DNA of 15,294 nucleotides. Origin: an uncultured Ruminococcus sp. Lineage in GTDB: Bacteria; Bacillota; Clostridia; Oscillospirales; Ruminococcaceae. The position numbers were made by a program, and so were the translations under genes. Each line of letters starts with the position of its first letter. Position 1 is the first letter of the stretch. The DNA lies in NCBI GenBank assembly GCA_900540005.1, contig UQEM01000048.1:1-15294 (forward strand), given 5' to 3'. A model generated the notes under the pieces. That model searched no databases and was not told the DNA's origin. It saw only the letters and a list, made by a program, of their open reading frames with translations. This document shows positions 7,339 to 15,244 of the stretch, in pieces.

Positions 7339-7378
7339 GCATATTTTTCCGCAAAGCCTCTTATTATGTATAGAGGTG
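7337..7378 (+). promoter_or_regulatory. Possible weak promoter and ribosome-binding-site hairpin of the lipoprotein gene
   Basis: TTGCAT (7337-7342) and TATTAT (7362-7367) are 19 bases apart, a suboptimal pairing that overlaps the end of the dapL terminator. CCTCT (7357-7361) can pair with AGAGG (7372-7376), which is the Shine-Dalgarno of the next gene. If transcription starts just after the -10, the left half of this stem is not in the mRNA, so the hairpin matters only for a longer transcript. Confidence 0.3.
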
Positions 7379-7384
7379 AAAAAT

Positions 7385-8557
7385 ATGAAAAAGATAACTA
7401 TGATACTCTCCGGCGTGCTACTGCTGACCGGCTGCTCTACTCAGCAAACCGCGCAGGATTCCTCCGCGCCGCCTGTTACCGCATATATTCAGGACAGCAG
7501 ACAGCTTTACATCACCGAGACCACAACTGCTGCGCAGGAGAGTCAATACAAACCTATAAATTACACGGGACAAGCCGCGGTATGGCTGCCGTACACGCTT
7601 TTCGGCGATATAATGCAGGGAAAAACAGCCGACGAATTCCGCAGCAATATAGCGAACAGGCTCGATGAGGAGCAGTCAAAGGGAATGAACACGGTCTATT
7701 TTCACGTTCACCCTTTCGGTGACGCTTACTATAACTCGGACATTTTCCCGAAAGGCTCGTACCTCACAAGCGACTTTGATCCGCTTGCAATAGTGCTTGA
7801 AGAAGCTCATGCGCGGAAAATCTCCGTTCACGCGTGGATAAACCCACTCCGCTGTCAGACGACTGAGGAGATGTCGAGCCTGCCCGATGACTTCATTGTG
7901 AAAAAATGGTACTCCGACCCTGCCTGCCGAAATGCAGTCGAGGTAAACGGACGGGTATACCTCAATCCCGCAAGCGAGGACGCGGTCGGGCTTATTGCGG
8001 ACTGCGCAAACGAAATAATATCGCGCTATGACGTTGACGGTCTCCACATAGACGACTACTTTTACCCCACTACCGACCCTGAATTCGACCGCATTGAGTT
8101 CGAGGCAAGCGGAGCGGCTGACCTTACGCAATGGCGGCTCGATAATTCCAGCCGATTTGTGAAAGCGCTCTATGATACTGTGAAATCCAAGGACAGCCGC
8201 CTTGTTTTCGGCATAAGTCCGCAGGGAAACATTAATTCCGACATGACCTCACAGTACGCAGATGTAAAAAAATGGGCAGCCCAAGAGGGTTACTGCGACT
8301 ACATCGCGCCGCAGCTATACTTCGGCTTTCTCAACACAAGCTGTCCGTTCGACAGGACGTTGCAGGAGTGGGAAAACCTGACGGCAAACAGCTCAGTTTC
8401 ACTTATTGCAGGACTTGCGCCGTACAAGCTTGGCAGAGAGGACAAGTGGGCAGGTGCAGGCGGTGAACTTGAATGGATAGAATGCCCTGACATGATCGAC
8501 CGCCAGCTTGAAGTCGTCAGAAATTCCACTGCGGACGGATTTGCACTTTACTATTAG
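7385..8557 (+). CDS. Lipoprotein with glycoside-hydrolase-like GHL10 (DUF187, YngK-like) domain
   Basis: The protein has a short lipoprotein signal peptide, KKITMILSGVLLLTGC, with the lipobox ending at Cys17, so the mature form should be anchored on the outer face of the membrane. A low-complexity Ser/Thr/Gln-rich linker follows, then a (beta/alpha)8-type domain from about residue 58. Features recognisable for the GHL10/DUF187 family are AVWLPYTLFGD, GMNTVYFHVHPFGDAYYNSDIFP, HAWINPLR, YLNPA, DGLHIDDYFYP and FGISPQGN. The family is thought to act on surface or wall glycans; no substrate is established. The ATG at 7385 is chosen because GAGGTG precedes it and it begins the signal peptide; an earlier in-frame ATG at 7337 lies inside the terminator. 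The protein stops at GFALYY, where relatives usually continue for some residues, so the 3' end may be truncated. Confidence 0.88.
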   Translation: MKKITMILSGVLLLTGCSTQQTAQDSSAPPVTAYIQDSRQLYITETTTAAQESQYKPINYTGQAAVWLPYTLFGDIMQGKTADEFRSNIANRLDEEQSKGMNTVYFHVHPFGDAYYNSDIFPKGSYLTSDFDPLAIVLEEAHARKISVHAWINPLRCQTTEEMSSLPDDFIVKKWYSDPACRNAVEVNGRVYLNPASEDAVGLIADCANEIISRYDVDGLHIDDYFYPTTDPEFDRIEFEASGAADLTQWRLDNSSRFVKALYDTVKSKDSRLVFGISPQGNINSDMTSQYADVKKWAAQEGYCDYIAPQLYFGFLNTSCPFDRTLQEWENLTANSSVSLIAGLAPYKLGREDKWAGAGGELEWIECPDMIDRQLEVVRNSTADGFALYY

Positions 8558-8580
8558 AGCGTGTTCACATAAATGCTCTA
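8555..8580. repeat. Small inverted repeat, possible decayed element end
   Basis: TAGAGC (8555-8560) pairs with GCTCTA (8575-8580) around 14 bases. The first TAG is also the stop codon of the lipoprotein gene. The bases after TA, GAGCGTGTTCACATAAAT, agree with the MITE terminus at 12 of 18 positions and share the TA boundary. It could be a related but diverged element end, or a poor terminator-like hairpin without a T-run. Confidence 0.3.
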
Positions 8581-8605
8581 TGATCTGCTGTAATAATTAA
8601 AAAAA

Positions 8606-8617
8606 GAAAATATGTTC
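8606..8617. promoter_or_regulatory. Candidate LexA/DinR (SOS) box upstream of uvrBA
   Basis: GAAAATATGTTC differs at one position from the ideal Gram-positive dyad GAACATATGTTC, and with flanks matches 12 of 14 positions of the Bacillus CGAACRNRYGTTYC consensus. It is about 40 bases upstream of the uvrB -10 box. uvrBA is an SOS operon in Bacillus subtilis, which makes the site plausible. The broken left half-site lowers confidence. Confidence 0.45.
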
Positions 8618-8654
8618 CATTAATATTATAGTGCTTTATTTCGTACTGTTTTTG

Positions 8655-8663
8655 TGGTATAAT
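8655..8663 (+). promoter_or_regulatory. Extended -10 promoter of uvrBA
   Basis: TGG followed by TATAAT (8658-8663) gives an extended -10 element; the expected -35 position (around 8635-8640, TTTATT) is weak. The predicted start near 8670 falls in the first bases of the MITE, so the element would be transcribed as most of a leader of about 190 bases. Confidence 0.65.
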
Positions 8664-8667
8664 ATTA

Positions 8668-8829
8668 GGGAGTGTTGACACTAAGATAATATGCAGATTT
8701 TCGAGCATAAATTTTACGTAGACAAGGCAAAAAGTCGCAGGCAGGCTGTCGCCTGTCAAGACTTTTTAACGCAGGATGCGTGAAATTTTGCCGAAAAGAT
8801 GCTTTGTTAGGCTTAGTGTCAACACTCCC
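8668..8829. mobile_element. 162-bp MITE with 18-bp perfect terminal inverted repeats, flanked by TA
   Basis: The left terminus GGGAGTGTTGACACTAAG (8668-8685) is the exact reverse complement of 8812-8829. The element is flanked by TA on each side (8666-8667 and 8830-8831), the target duplication typical of IS630/Tc1-mariner-like transposition. Past the perfect part, the next 32 bases of each arm remain alignable with small gaps (shared GCA, TTTTCG, AAATTT and AC blocks), so the imperfect repeats span about 50 bases. The centre carries another stem-loop (8729-8767), so the whole element can fold as one long hairpin. It has no coding capacity and would need a transposase from elsewhere. A 50-base identical left end occurs at 15245 and a single-arm remnant at 1367. 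The family is not one I can name. Confidence 0.93.
8729..8767. terminator. Terminator-like central hairpin of the MITE
   Basis: AAAAAGTC (8729-8736) pairs with GACTTTTT (8760-8767), and inside it GCAGGC (8737-8742) pairs with GCCTGT (8751-8756). A GC-rich stem followed by an A-tract/T-tract pair resembles a bidirectional intrinsic terminator. On the plus strand it lies between the uvrB promoter and uvrB, where it could attenuate the operon. Its activity is inferred; the stem is interrupted by a three-base bulge. Confidence 0.4.
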
Positions 8830-8859
8830 TAATTACACTAACTGAAAGAAGGGCATTAT

Positions 8860-10824
8860 ATGGAGCATTTTAAGCTGTACTCGCAGTATGCACCCGCAGG
8901 CGATCAGCCGCAGGCTATAGAAAAGCTCGTTGACGGGATCCAGTCCGGCAAAAAGGAGCAAATACTGCTTGGCGTCACGGGTTCGGGCAAAACATTCACC
9001 ATGGCTAACGTTATTGCACGCGTCAACAAGCCTACGCTCGTGCTCGCACATAACAAGATACTCGCCGCACAGCTCTGCTCGGAGTTCAAAGAGTTCTTTC
9101 CCGACAATGCCGTCGAGTACTTCGTCTCCTACTATGACTACTATCAGCCTGAAGCCTATATACCGAGCACCGACAGCTACATCGAAAAGGACTCATCTAT
9201 CAATGATGAGATCGATAAGCTCCGACATTCCGCGACAACTGCCCTTGCCGAGCGCAGGGACGTGATTATCGTGGCGAGCGTTTCGTGCATCTACTCGCTC
9301 GGAAGTCCTGACGAGTACCGCTCCATGGTCGTTTCTATCCGTCAGGGAGCCGAAAAACCGCGCGACCAGCTCATTGACGAGCTTGTCAAGATACGCTACG
9401 AGCGAAACGATATTGCTTTCGAGCGAAACCGTTTTCGCGTAAGAGGCGACGTGCTTGAGATCTTCCCAGCGCGTTCAAGCGATACTGCCGTCAGAGTTGA
9501 ATATTTTGGCGACGAAATAGACCGTATCTCAGAAATAAATGTGGTAACCGGCGAAGTAAAGGCAGTAGTCTCGCACGCGGCTATCTTCCCTGCCTCGCAC
9601 TACGTTGTCGGCGACGAAAAAATAGGATCGGCGCTTGCGGAAATAGAACGCGAACTCGATGAGCGGGTGGATTACTTCACGCAGAACCACAAGCTTATCG
9701 AGGCTCAGCGAATCGAACAGCGCACCCACTATGACATGGAAATGCTGCGTGAAGTCGGCTATTGCAGCGGCGTTGAGAACTACTCGCGAGTTCTTGCAGG
9801 CAGACCGCCGGGAAGTACTCCTCAGACTTTGCTTGACCACTTTCCGGACGACTTCCTGCTGATAGTTGACGAAAGTCACGTCACTCTGCCGCAGGTTCGC
9901 GCGATGTACGCAGGTGACCGCGCAAGAAAAACGACTCTCGTTGAATACGGTTTCCGCCTGCCGAGCGCTTACGATAACCGTCCGCTGAATTTTGACGAAT
10001 TCAACGAGCATATCAATCAGGCAATTTACGTCAGCGCTACTCCGGGACAGATAGAGCGCAGCAAGACCGACACCATTGTTGAACAGGTCATTCGTCCGAC
10101 CGGTCTTGTTGATCCTGAGATCATCGTCAAGCCCACTCAGGGACAGATCGACGACCTGCTTTCGGAGATCAATATCCGAATCGAAAAGCACGAGCGTGTA
10201 CTCGTCACTACCCTCACCAAGAAAATGGCGGAGGATCTCACCAACTACTACGAGAATCTCGGCGTGAAAGTCCGTTATCTTCACCATGATATCGACACTA
10301 TCGAGCGTATGGAAATAATCAAAGACCTGCGAAACGGAGTTTTCGATGTTCTGGTCGGGATCAACCTCCTGCGTGAAGGTCTGGATATTCCCGAAGTGAG
10401 CCTTATCGCTATTCTTGACGCAGACAAGGAAGGCTTCCTGCGAAGCGAAACCTCTCTCATTCAGACGATAGGACGTGCAGCAAGAAACGCTCACGGACAG
10501 GTCATCATGTACGCAGATTCCGTTACCGGCTCTATGGAACGCGCCATAACCGAAACCGAACGCCGCCGCAGTTTGCAGATGGCTTTCAACGAGGAACACG
10601 GAATAGTGCCCAAGACCATTATCAAGGAAGTGCGAGATGTTCTTGAGATCACGTCAAAGAACAAGGTCGAGGAAAAGACAAAGAAAAAGAAACTCTCCGC
10701 GGCTGAACGTCAGCGGCTTATTGATAAGCTCACCGTTGAGATGAAAAATGCCGCCAAAATGCTGGAATTTGAACACGCAGCCTATCTGCGCGATAAGATA
10801 AAGGAACTCAAAGGAGAAAAGTAA
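8860..10824 (+). CDS. uvrB: Excinuclease ABC subunit B (UvrB)
   Basis: UvrB is the damage-verifying helicase-like subunit of nucleotide excision repair. UvrA loads it on DNA and it recruits UvrC for incision. The 654-residue protein is a standard length. In order are the Walker A motif GVTGSGKT (38-45), the beta-hairpin [12 protein letters not shown] starting at 91 that inserts between DNA strands, the Walker B DESH (337-340), VSATPG, the helicase motif [11 protein letters not shown] (535-543), and a C-terminal UVR domain (about 617-650) that contacts UvrC. The ATG at 8860 has AAGGG six bases upstream. uvrA starts on the last base of the stop codon (TAATG), so the two genes form a coupled operon. 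A candidate SOS box and a MITE lie upstream. No defect is visible. Confidence 0.98.
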   Translation: MEHFKLYSQYAPAGDQPQAIEKLVDGIQSGKKEQILLGVTGSGKTFTMANVIARVNKPTLVLAHNKILAAQLCSEFKEFFPDNAVEYFVSYYDYYQPEAYIPSTDSYIEKDSSINDEIDKLRHSATTALAERRDVIIVASVSCIYSLGSPDEYRSMVVSIRQGAEKPRDQLIDELVKIRYERNDIAFERNRFRVRGDVLEIFPARSSDTAVRVEYFGDEIDRISEINVVTGEVKAVVSHAAIFPASHYVVGDEKIGSALAEIERELDERVDYFTQNHKLIEAQRIEQRTHYDMEMLREVGYCSGVENYSRVLAGRPPGSTPQTLLDHFPDDFLLIVDESHVTLPQVRAMYAGDRARKTTLVEYGFRLPSAYDNRPLNFDEFNEHINQAIYVSATPGQIERSKTDTIVEQVIRPTGLVDPEIIVKPTQGQIDDLLSEINIRIEKHERVLVTTLTKKMAEDLTNYYENLGVKVRYLHHDIDTIERMEIIKDLRNGVFDVLVGINLLREGLDIPEVSLIAILDADKEGFLRSETSLIQTIGRAARNAHGQVIMYADSVTGSMERAITETERRRSLQMAFNEEHGIVPKTIIKEVRDVLEITSKNKVEEKTKKKKLSAAERQRLIDKLTVEMKNAAKMLEFEHAAYLRDKIKELKGEK

Positions 10825-13646
10825 TGACCGATAAAATCATTATCAAGGGCGCACGCGCCAACAACCTCAAAAATATAGACCTTGAACTGCCCCGCGACAA
10901 GCTTATCGTCATGACAGGTCTCTCGGGAAGCGGCAAGTCCTCGCTCGCGTTCGATACTATTTACGCGGACGGTCAGCGGCGATATGTCGAGAGTCTTTCC
11001 TCATACGCAAGAATGTTCCTCGGACAGATGGAAAAGCCCGATGTTGACAGCATTGAGGGACTTTCTCCTGCAATATCCATTGACCAGAAAACTACCTCCA
11101 AGAATCCCCGCTCGACAGTAGGAACAGTTACCGAAATTTACGACTACCTGCGACTTCTCTACGCGCGTATAGGTGTTCCGCATTGTCCGGTATGCGGCAG
11201 GGAGATATCACAGCAGAGTATCGACCAGATGGTTGACACTATTATGGCTCTGCCGCTGGGAACGAAACTCCAGCTTCTCGCGCCCATTGTAAGAGGAAGA
11301 AAGGGACAGTACGTCAAGGAACTTGAAAATGCGCGAAAGAGCGGCTTTGTCCGCGTCCGTATCGACGATATCATGTACGACCTGAGTGAAGATATAAAGC
11401 TGGAAAAAAACAAGAAGCACAACATCGAGATAGTGGTTGACCGTATCGTGGTCAAGGAGGGCTTAGAGTCGAGGATCACAGACAGCCTTGAAACCGTTTT
11501 CAGTCTGACGGACGGACTTGCCATTGTGGACGTTATCGGCGGCGAACCTATTCTCTTTTCGCAGAATTACGCCTGCCCCGAGCATAACATCAGTATCGGC
11601 GAGCTTGAACCCGTAATGTTCTCGTTCAACAATCCTATGGGAGCCTGTCCTAAGTGTACGGGTCTCGGAGTTTTCCGCAAAATCGATCCCGACCTCGTTG
11701 TGCCTAATAAAGATCTGAGCATTCAGGACGGCGCAATAAATGCAAGCGGCTGGAACAGCCTTGACGAGACTTCTATCTCGATGATGTATTACCGCGCTAT
11801 TTCCGAAAAATACGGTATTCCGCTCGATGTGCCGGTAAAAAAGCTCTCTAAGAGCGAACTCGGACTTTTCCTCTACGGCACGGGTGACGAGCCGCTTGAA
11901 CTGCGCCGTCCCAAGTCTCTCGGCGGAGGCGTATACCGCTCGCCCTTTGAGGGAGTTATAAATAACCTTGAAAGGCGCTATGCCGAAACAAACAGCGAAT
12001 ACTCCCGCGGCGAGATAGAGGAGTACATGAGCGAGGTAAAGTGTCCCGTCTGCAAGGGCAAAAGGCTCAAAGACGAGTACCTTGCCGTCACGGTAGGCGG
12101 AATGAACATCAGCGACCTCACCGATCTTTCGGTCAGGGACGGACTGAAATTCTTCAATGAACTGAAACTCTCCGAGCACGACAGCATGATAGGCGAGCGC
12201 ATTATCAAGGAGATACGCGAGCGTCTCGGATTTCTCGGCAGCGTGGGTCTTGAATACCTCACGCTCTCACGCTCATCGGGAACGCTTTCAGGCGGTGAGA
12301 GCCAGAGGATCCGCCTTGCAACACAAATTGGTTCATCTCTTGTCGGAGTTCTCTACATTCTTGACGAACCAAGCATCGGTCTGCACCAGCGTGACAATGA
12401 CAAGCTTATCGCGACCCTCAAAAGACTGCGCGACCTCGGCAACACACTGATTGTCGTTGAGCACGATGACGATACAATGCTCGCGGCAGACTACATCGTT
12501 GACATTGGCCCGGGCGCAGGCGTAAACGGCGGTAATGTAGTATTTTCCGGCACGGTGGACAAGCTGCTGAAGTGCAAGGATTCGATCACGGGACAGTATC
12601 TCAGCGGCAAAAAGAAGATCGAGCTCCCCGAAAAGCGCCGTGAGGGCAATGGTCTGTTCCTCACCATTCACGGGGCTCGCGAGCACAACCTCAAAAACAT
12701 TGATGTCACGATCCCGCTCGGAAAATTTATCTGTATTACTGGAGTTTCCGGCTCGGGCAAATCATCGCTCGTAAACGAGATAATCTACAAATACCTTGCC
12801 GCAAAGCTCAACCGTGCCAAGCTGAAATCGGGCGAATTCGACAGCATGGACGGCATTGAGAATCTTGATAAGGTCATATGCATAGACCAGTCCCCTATCG
12901 GGCGCACTCCGCGCTCAAATCCCGCAACGTATACGGGAGTTTTCTCCGATATCCGCGACCTGTTCGCCAAGACCAACGACGCAAAGGCTCACGGATACAC
13001 AAGCGGCAGATTCTCTTTCAATGTCAAGGGCGGACGATGTGAAGCCTGCGAGGGTGACGGCATAATCAAGATCGAAATGCACTTCCTGCCGGATATTTAC
13101 GTTCCCTGCGAAGTGTGCAAGGGCAGACGCTATAACCGCGAGACTCTTGAAGTCCACTACAAGGGCAAGTCTATCTACGATGTGCTTGAAATGACTGTCG
13201 ATGAAGGTGTCGAGTTTTTCGAGCATATCCCCAAAATCGCGCGCAAGTTAAAGACCTTGCAGGACGTGGGACTCGGCTATATCAAGATTGGCCAGCCTGC
13301 AACAACGCTCTCGGGCGGCGAGGCTCAGCGCGTGAAACTCTCGACCGAGCTTTCAAAGCGTCCTACGGGCAAAACCATATATATTCTTGATGAGCCTACC
13401 ACGGGTCTGCACACAGCGGACGTCCACAAGCTTATCGAAGTTCTGCACAAGCTGAGCGATCAGGGCAACACGGTTCTCGTTATAGAGCACAACCTCAACG
13501 TAATAAAGGTTGCCGACCACATAATCGACCTCGGCCCTGAGGGCGGAGACGGCGGCGGAACTATCGTTGCACAGGGCACTCCGGAGGAGATCGCTGCGTG
13601 CGAAGCCTCCTACACGGGTCAGTACCTCAAAAGCTATCTCAAATAA
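10824..13646 (+). CDS. uvrA: Excinuclease ABC subunit A (UvrA)
   Basis: UvrA is the dimeric ABC-type ATPase that finds bulky DNA lesions and loads UvrB. The 940-residue protein is full length and has two ATPase modules. The first has Walker A GLSGSGKS (32-39), signature LSGGE (488-492) and Walker B ILDEP (512-516). The second has Walker [10 protein letters not shown] (640-648), signature LSGGE (829-833) and [10 protein letters not shown]. Zinc ligands of the first DNA-contacting module are C251, H254, C275 and C278, a CxxH variant of the CxxC in E. coli. The second module is C739, C742, C762 and C765. AAAGGAG inside the end of uvrB serves as ribosome binding site, and the start codon shares one base with the uvrB stop. 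A hairpin terminator follows. Confidence 0.98.
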   Translation: MTDKIIIKGARANNLKNIDLELPRDKLIVMTGLSGSGKSSLAFDTIYADGQRRYVESLSSYARMFLGQMEKPDVDSIEGLSPAISIDQKTTSKNPRSTVGTVTEIYDYLRLLYARIGVPHCPVCGREISQQSIDQMVDTIMALPLGTKLQLLAPIVRGRKGQYVKELENARKSGFVRVRIDDIMYDLSEDIKLEKNKKHNIEIVVDRIVVKEGLESRITDSLETVFSLTDGLAIVDVIGGEPILFSQNYACPEHNISIGELEPVMFSFNNPMGACPKCTGLGVFRKIDPDLVVPNKDLSIQDGAINASGWNSLDETSISMMYYRAISEKYGIPLDVPVKKLSKSELGLFLYGTGDEPLELRRPKSLGGGVYRSPFEGVINNLERRYAETNSEYSRGEIEEYMSEVKCPVCKGKRLKDEYLAVTVGGMNISDLTDLSVRDGLKFFNELKLSEHDSMIGERIIKEIRERLGFLGSVGLEYLTLSRSSGTLSGGESQRIRLATQIGSSLVGVLYILDEPSIGLHQRDNDKLIATLKRLRDLGNTLIVVEHDDDTMLAADYIVDIGPGAGVNGGNVVFSGTVDKLLKCKDSITGQYLSGKKKIELPEKRREGNGLFLTIHGAREHNLKNIDVTIPLGKFICITGVSGSGKSSLVNEIIYKYLAAKLNRAKLKSGEFDSMDGIENLDKVICIDQSPIGRTPRSNPATYTGVFSDIRDLFAKTNDAKAHGYTSGRFSFNVKGGRCEACEGDGIIKIEMHFLPDIYVPCEVCKGRRYNRETLEVHYKGKSIYDVLEMTVDEGVEFFEHIPKIARKLKTLQDVGLGYIKIGQPATTLSGGEAQRVKLSTELSKRPTGKTIYILDEPTTGLHTADVHKLIEVLHKLSDQGNTVLVIEHNLNVIKVADHIIDLGPEGGDGGGTIVAQGTPEEIAACEASYTGQYLKSYLK

Positions 13647-13662
13647 GAACTGTAACAATTAC

Positions 13663-13704
13663 GGCAGCACCGCTCACTATTGTGGGACAACGATACTGCC
13701 TTTT
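13663..13704 (+). terminator. Probable terminator of uvrBA
   Basis: GGCAG (13663-13667) pairs with CTGCC (13696-13700), and CTCAC pairs with GTGGG inside it, followed by four T residues and a T-rich stretch. The stem is interrupted, so it is a moderate rather than strong terminator. It begins 17 bases after the uvrA stop. Confidence 0.65.
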
Positions 13705-13734
13705 GTTTATTGATATATATTTTTTGCTTTTCTC

Positions 13735-13763
13735 TTGCAATGTGCTAAACTATATGATATAAT
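13735..13763 (+). promoter_or_regulatory. Sigma-A promoter of purA
   Basis: TTGCAA (13735-13740) and a perfect TATAAT (13758-13763) are spaced by 17 bases. The start is expected near 13770, giving a leader of about 45 bases. Confidence 0.9.
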
Positions 13764-13774
13764 AAATTGTAAGT

Positions 13775-13788
13775 GTGCATTTTTGCAC
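13775..13788 (+). other. Small hairpin at the 5' end of the purA mRNA
   Basis: GTGCA (13775-13779) pairs with TGCAC (13784-13788) around four T residues, within a few bases of the predicted start site. It parallels the 5' hairpin of the folT transcript. A role in mRNA stability is inferred. Confidence 0.45.
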
Positions 13789-13815
13789 TAATATTTTATG
13801 AAAAGAGGAAATTCA

Positions 13816-15090
13816 ATGCCTGCTAATATTGTTGTTGGAACTCAATGGGGAGACGAAGGAAAAGGTAAGATCATCGACATAATCTCCTCCCGCGCTGACG
13901 TTGTAATACGTTCACAGGGCGGCAATAATGCCGGTCATACAGTTGTTAATAACGGCGAGGTATACAAGCTTCACCTTATTCCCTCGGGTATTCTCTACCC
14001 CAATACTCTCTGCCTTATAGGTGCCGGAGTTGTTCTCGACCCCAAGGATTTCATCGGAGAGCTTGATGCTCTTGAGGCAAGAGGTATCTCAACTGCCAAC
14101 CTCAAGGTTGACCCCCGCGCACACATCGTTATGCCTTGGCACATTGCTCTTGACGGTCTTTCAGAGGCTTTCAGAGGCGGCAAGGATATCGGCACTACCA
14201 AGAGAGGTATCGGCCCTACTTACATGGATAAGTATGAGCGCTGCGGCATCAGAATGTACGACCTCACTCACCCCGAGGTTCTCGCTGAAAAGATACAGGC
14301 TACAGGCAAGCTCAAGAATAAGATCATCACAGAAGTTTACGGCGGAGAAGCTTTCGACCTCGATGCTGTTACTGCTGAATATACAGAATACGGAAAGAGA
14401 CTCCTCCCCTACATGGACGATGTTTCCGTTCTCACATTTGAAGCCGACAAGGCAGGAAAGACTATCATGTTTGAGGGTGCACAGGCTACTCTCCTCGACA
14501 TCGACTTCGGTACATATCCCTATGTTACATCTTCTCACCCGCTCTCAGCAGGCGTATGCGTAGGCACTGGCGTAGGTCCTAAGGTCATCACAAACATCAT
14601 CGGCGTTGCCAAGGCTTACACCACAAGAGTCGGCAAGGGACCTTTCCCGACTGAGCTTGATGACGAGATCGGCGACCAGATCAGAAATGTGGGCGGCGAA
14701 TTCGGTACTACTACAGGCAGACCGAGAAGAACAGGCTGGTTCGATGCTGTTATCGTTCGTCACTCTGTAAGAGTAAACGGTCTTGACAGTCTCGCTATCA
14801 ACAAGCTCGACACGCTCTCAGGTCTTGATACACTCAAGATTTGCGTGGCTTACAAGAAGCCCGACGGCACAGTTACCGAGAATTTCCCTGCTACCCTTGA
14901 GGAGCTTGAAGGCTGCGAGCCTGTTTATGAGGAATTTCCCGGATTCAACGAGGATATTTCAAAGGCTTCAAGTTTTGACGAGCTTCCCGAAAACTGCAAG
15001 AAGTATATTGCACGCCTCGAAGAACTTGTCGGCTGTCATGTAAGCATGGTCGGCATCGGCCCTGACAGAGCACAGATCCTCGAAAGATAA
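13816..15090 (+). CDS. purA: Adenylosuccinate synthase (PurA)
   Basis: PurA makes adenylosuccinate from IMP, aspartate and GTP, the first committed step from IMP to AMP. It acts in the cytoplasm as a homodimer. The 424-residue protein has the usual length. Visible are the P-loop-like GTQWGDEGKGK (8-18) with catalytic Asp13, GGNNAGHT with His41, GTTKRGIGPTY, FEGAQ, GTTTGRPRRTGWFD, and NKLD for guanine recognition. The ATG at 13816 is preferred because AGAGGAAA lies before it and the protein then opens MPANIVVGTQWGDEG; an in-frame ATG at 13798 would add six residues that contain that ribosome binding site. The gene has its own promoter and appears monocistronic; no strong terminator directly follows. 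Confidence 0.98.
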   Translation: MPANIVVGTQWGDEGKGKIIDIISSRADVVIRSQGGNNAGHTVVNNGEVYKLHLIPSGILYPNTLCLIGAGVVLDPKDFIGELDALEARGISTANLKVDPRAHIVMPWHIALDGLSEAFRGGKDIGTTKRGIGPTYMDKYERCGIRMYDLTHPEVLAEKIQATGKLKNKIITEVYGGEAFDLDAVTAEYTEYGKRLLPYMDDVSVLTFEADKAGKTIMFEGAQATLLDIDFGTYPYVTSSHPLSAGVCVGTGVGPKVITNIIGVAKAYTTRVGKGPFPTELDDEIGDQIRNVGGEFGTTTGRPRRTGWFDAVIVRHSVRVNGLDSLAINKLDTLSGLDTLKICVAYKKPDGTVTENFPATLEELEGCEPVYEEFPGFNEDISKASSFDELPENCKKYIARLEELVGCHVSMVGIGPDRAQILER

Positions 15091-15130
15091 AAAGCCTGCG
15101 AAGTCAATTTCTAAATAGGAAATCAGGAGT

Positions 15131-15227
15131 AAGCTCCATGAAGATAATGCGCGAATGCCCCAGCGCTGCGGATATGCTTATCTGCGCCCGTATCCCGCCT
15201 TTGCGTACTGCAATCTGAGTGGAGCTT
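15131..15227 (+). other. Long-span inverted repeat and possible structured RNA downstream of purA
   Basis: AAGCTCCA (15131-15138) is the exact reverse complement of TGGAGCTT (15220-15227), closing an 81-base interior. Inside, AGATAA pairs with TTATCT, or alternatively GCGGATA with TATCCCGC (one bulged C). A short alternative hairpin, GGAG-TAAG-CTCC (about 15126-15137), shares the CTCC strand. It could be a structured 3' UTR, a small RNA or a chance fold. No known RNA family is recognised. Confidence 0.35.
15138..15218 (+). CDS. Possible 26-residue small ORF
   Basis: An ATG at 15138 follows AGGAG with eight bases of spacing and opens a 26-codon frame ending in TGA at 15216-15218. The peptide starts MKIMRECPSAADML and has two Cys and a Pro-Pro pair, but no clear signal peptide or membrane helix. 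No similarity is recognised. The frame is enclosed in the inverted repeat 15131-15227, and its AGGAG can pair with CTCC just before the ATG, which would hide it. It may be a real small gene, a leader peptide or chance; composition and length alone cannot decide. Confidence 0.25.
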   Translation: MKIMRECPSAADMLICARIPPLRTAI

Positions 15228-15244
15228 CCGCCTTTTCACAATTA

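Noticed and set aside
6536..7354. 272-codon open frame on the minus strand opposite dapL
   Set aside because: It mirrors dapL codon structure, has no recognisable domain, and would begin beyond the dapL terminator with no promoter.
8675..8690. TTGACA followed by GATAAT inside the MITE terminus as a promoter
   Set aside because: The spacing is only four bases, and no good -10 box lies 16-19 bases downstream.
9529..10599. Long open frame (356 codons) on the minus strand opposite uvrB
   Set aside because: It is the antisense shadow of a fully intact uvrB, without a ribosome binding site or recognisable domain.
11574..11658. UvrA zinc site with His254 in place of Cys as a possible defect
   Set aside because: C251/H254/C275/C278 still forms a sensible zinc ligand set, and CPEH variants are familiar in Clostridia, so it is unlikely to be a lesion.
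11463..12179. 238-codon open frame on the minus strand opposite uvrA
   Set aside because: Same reasoning: a shadow of uvrA with no independent signals.
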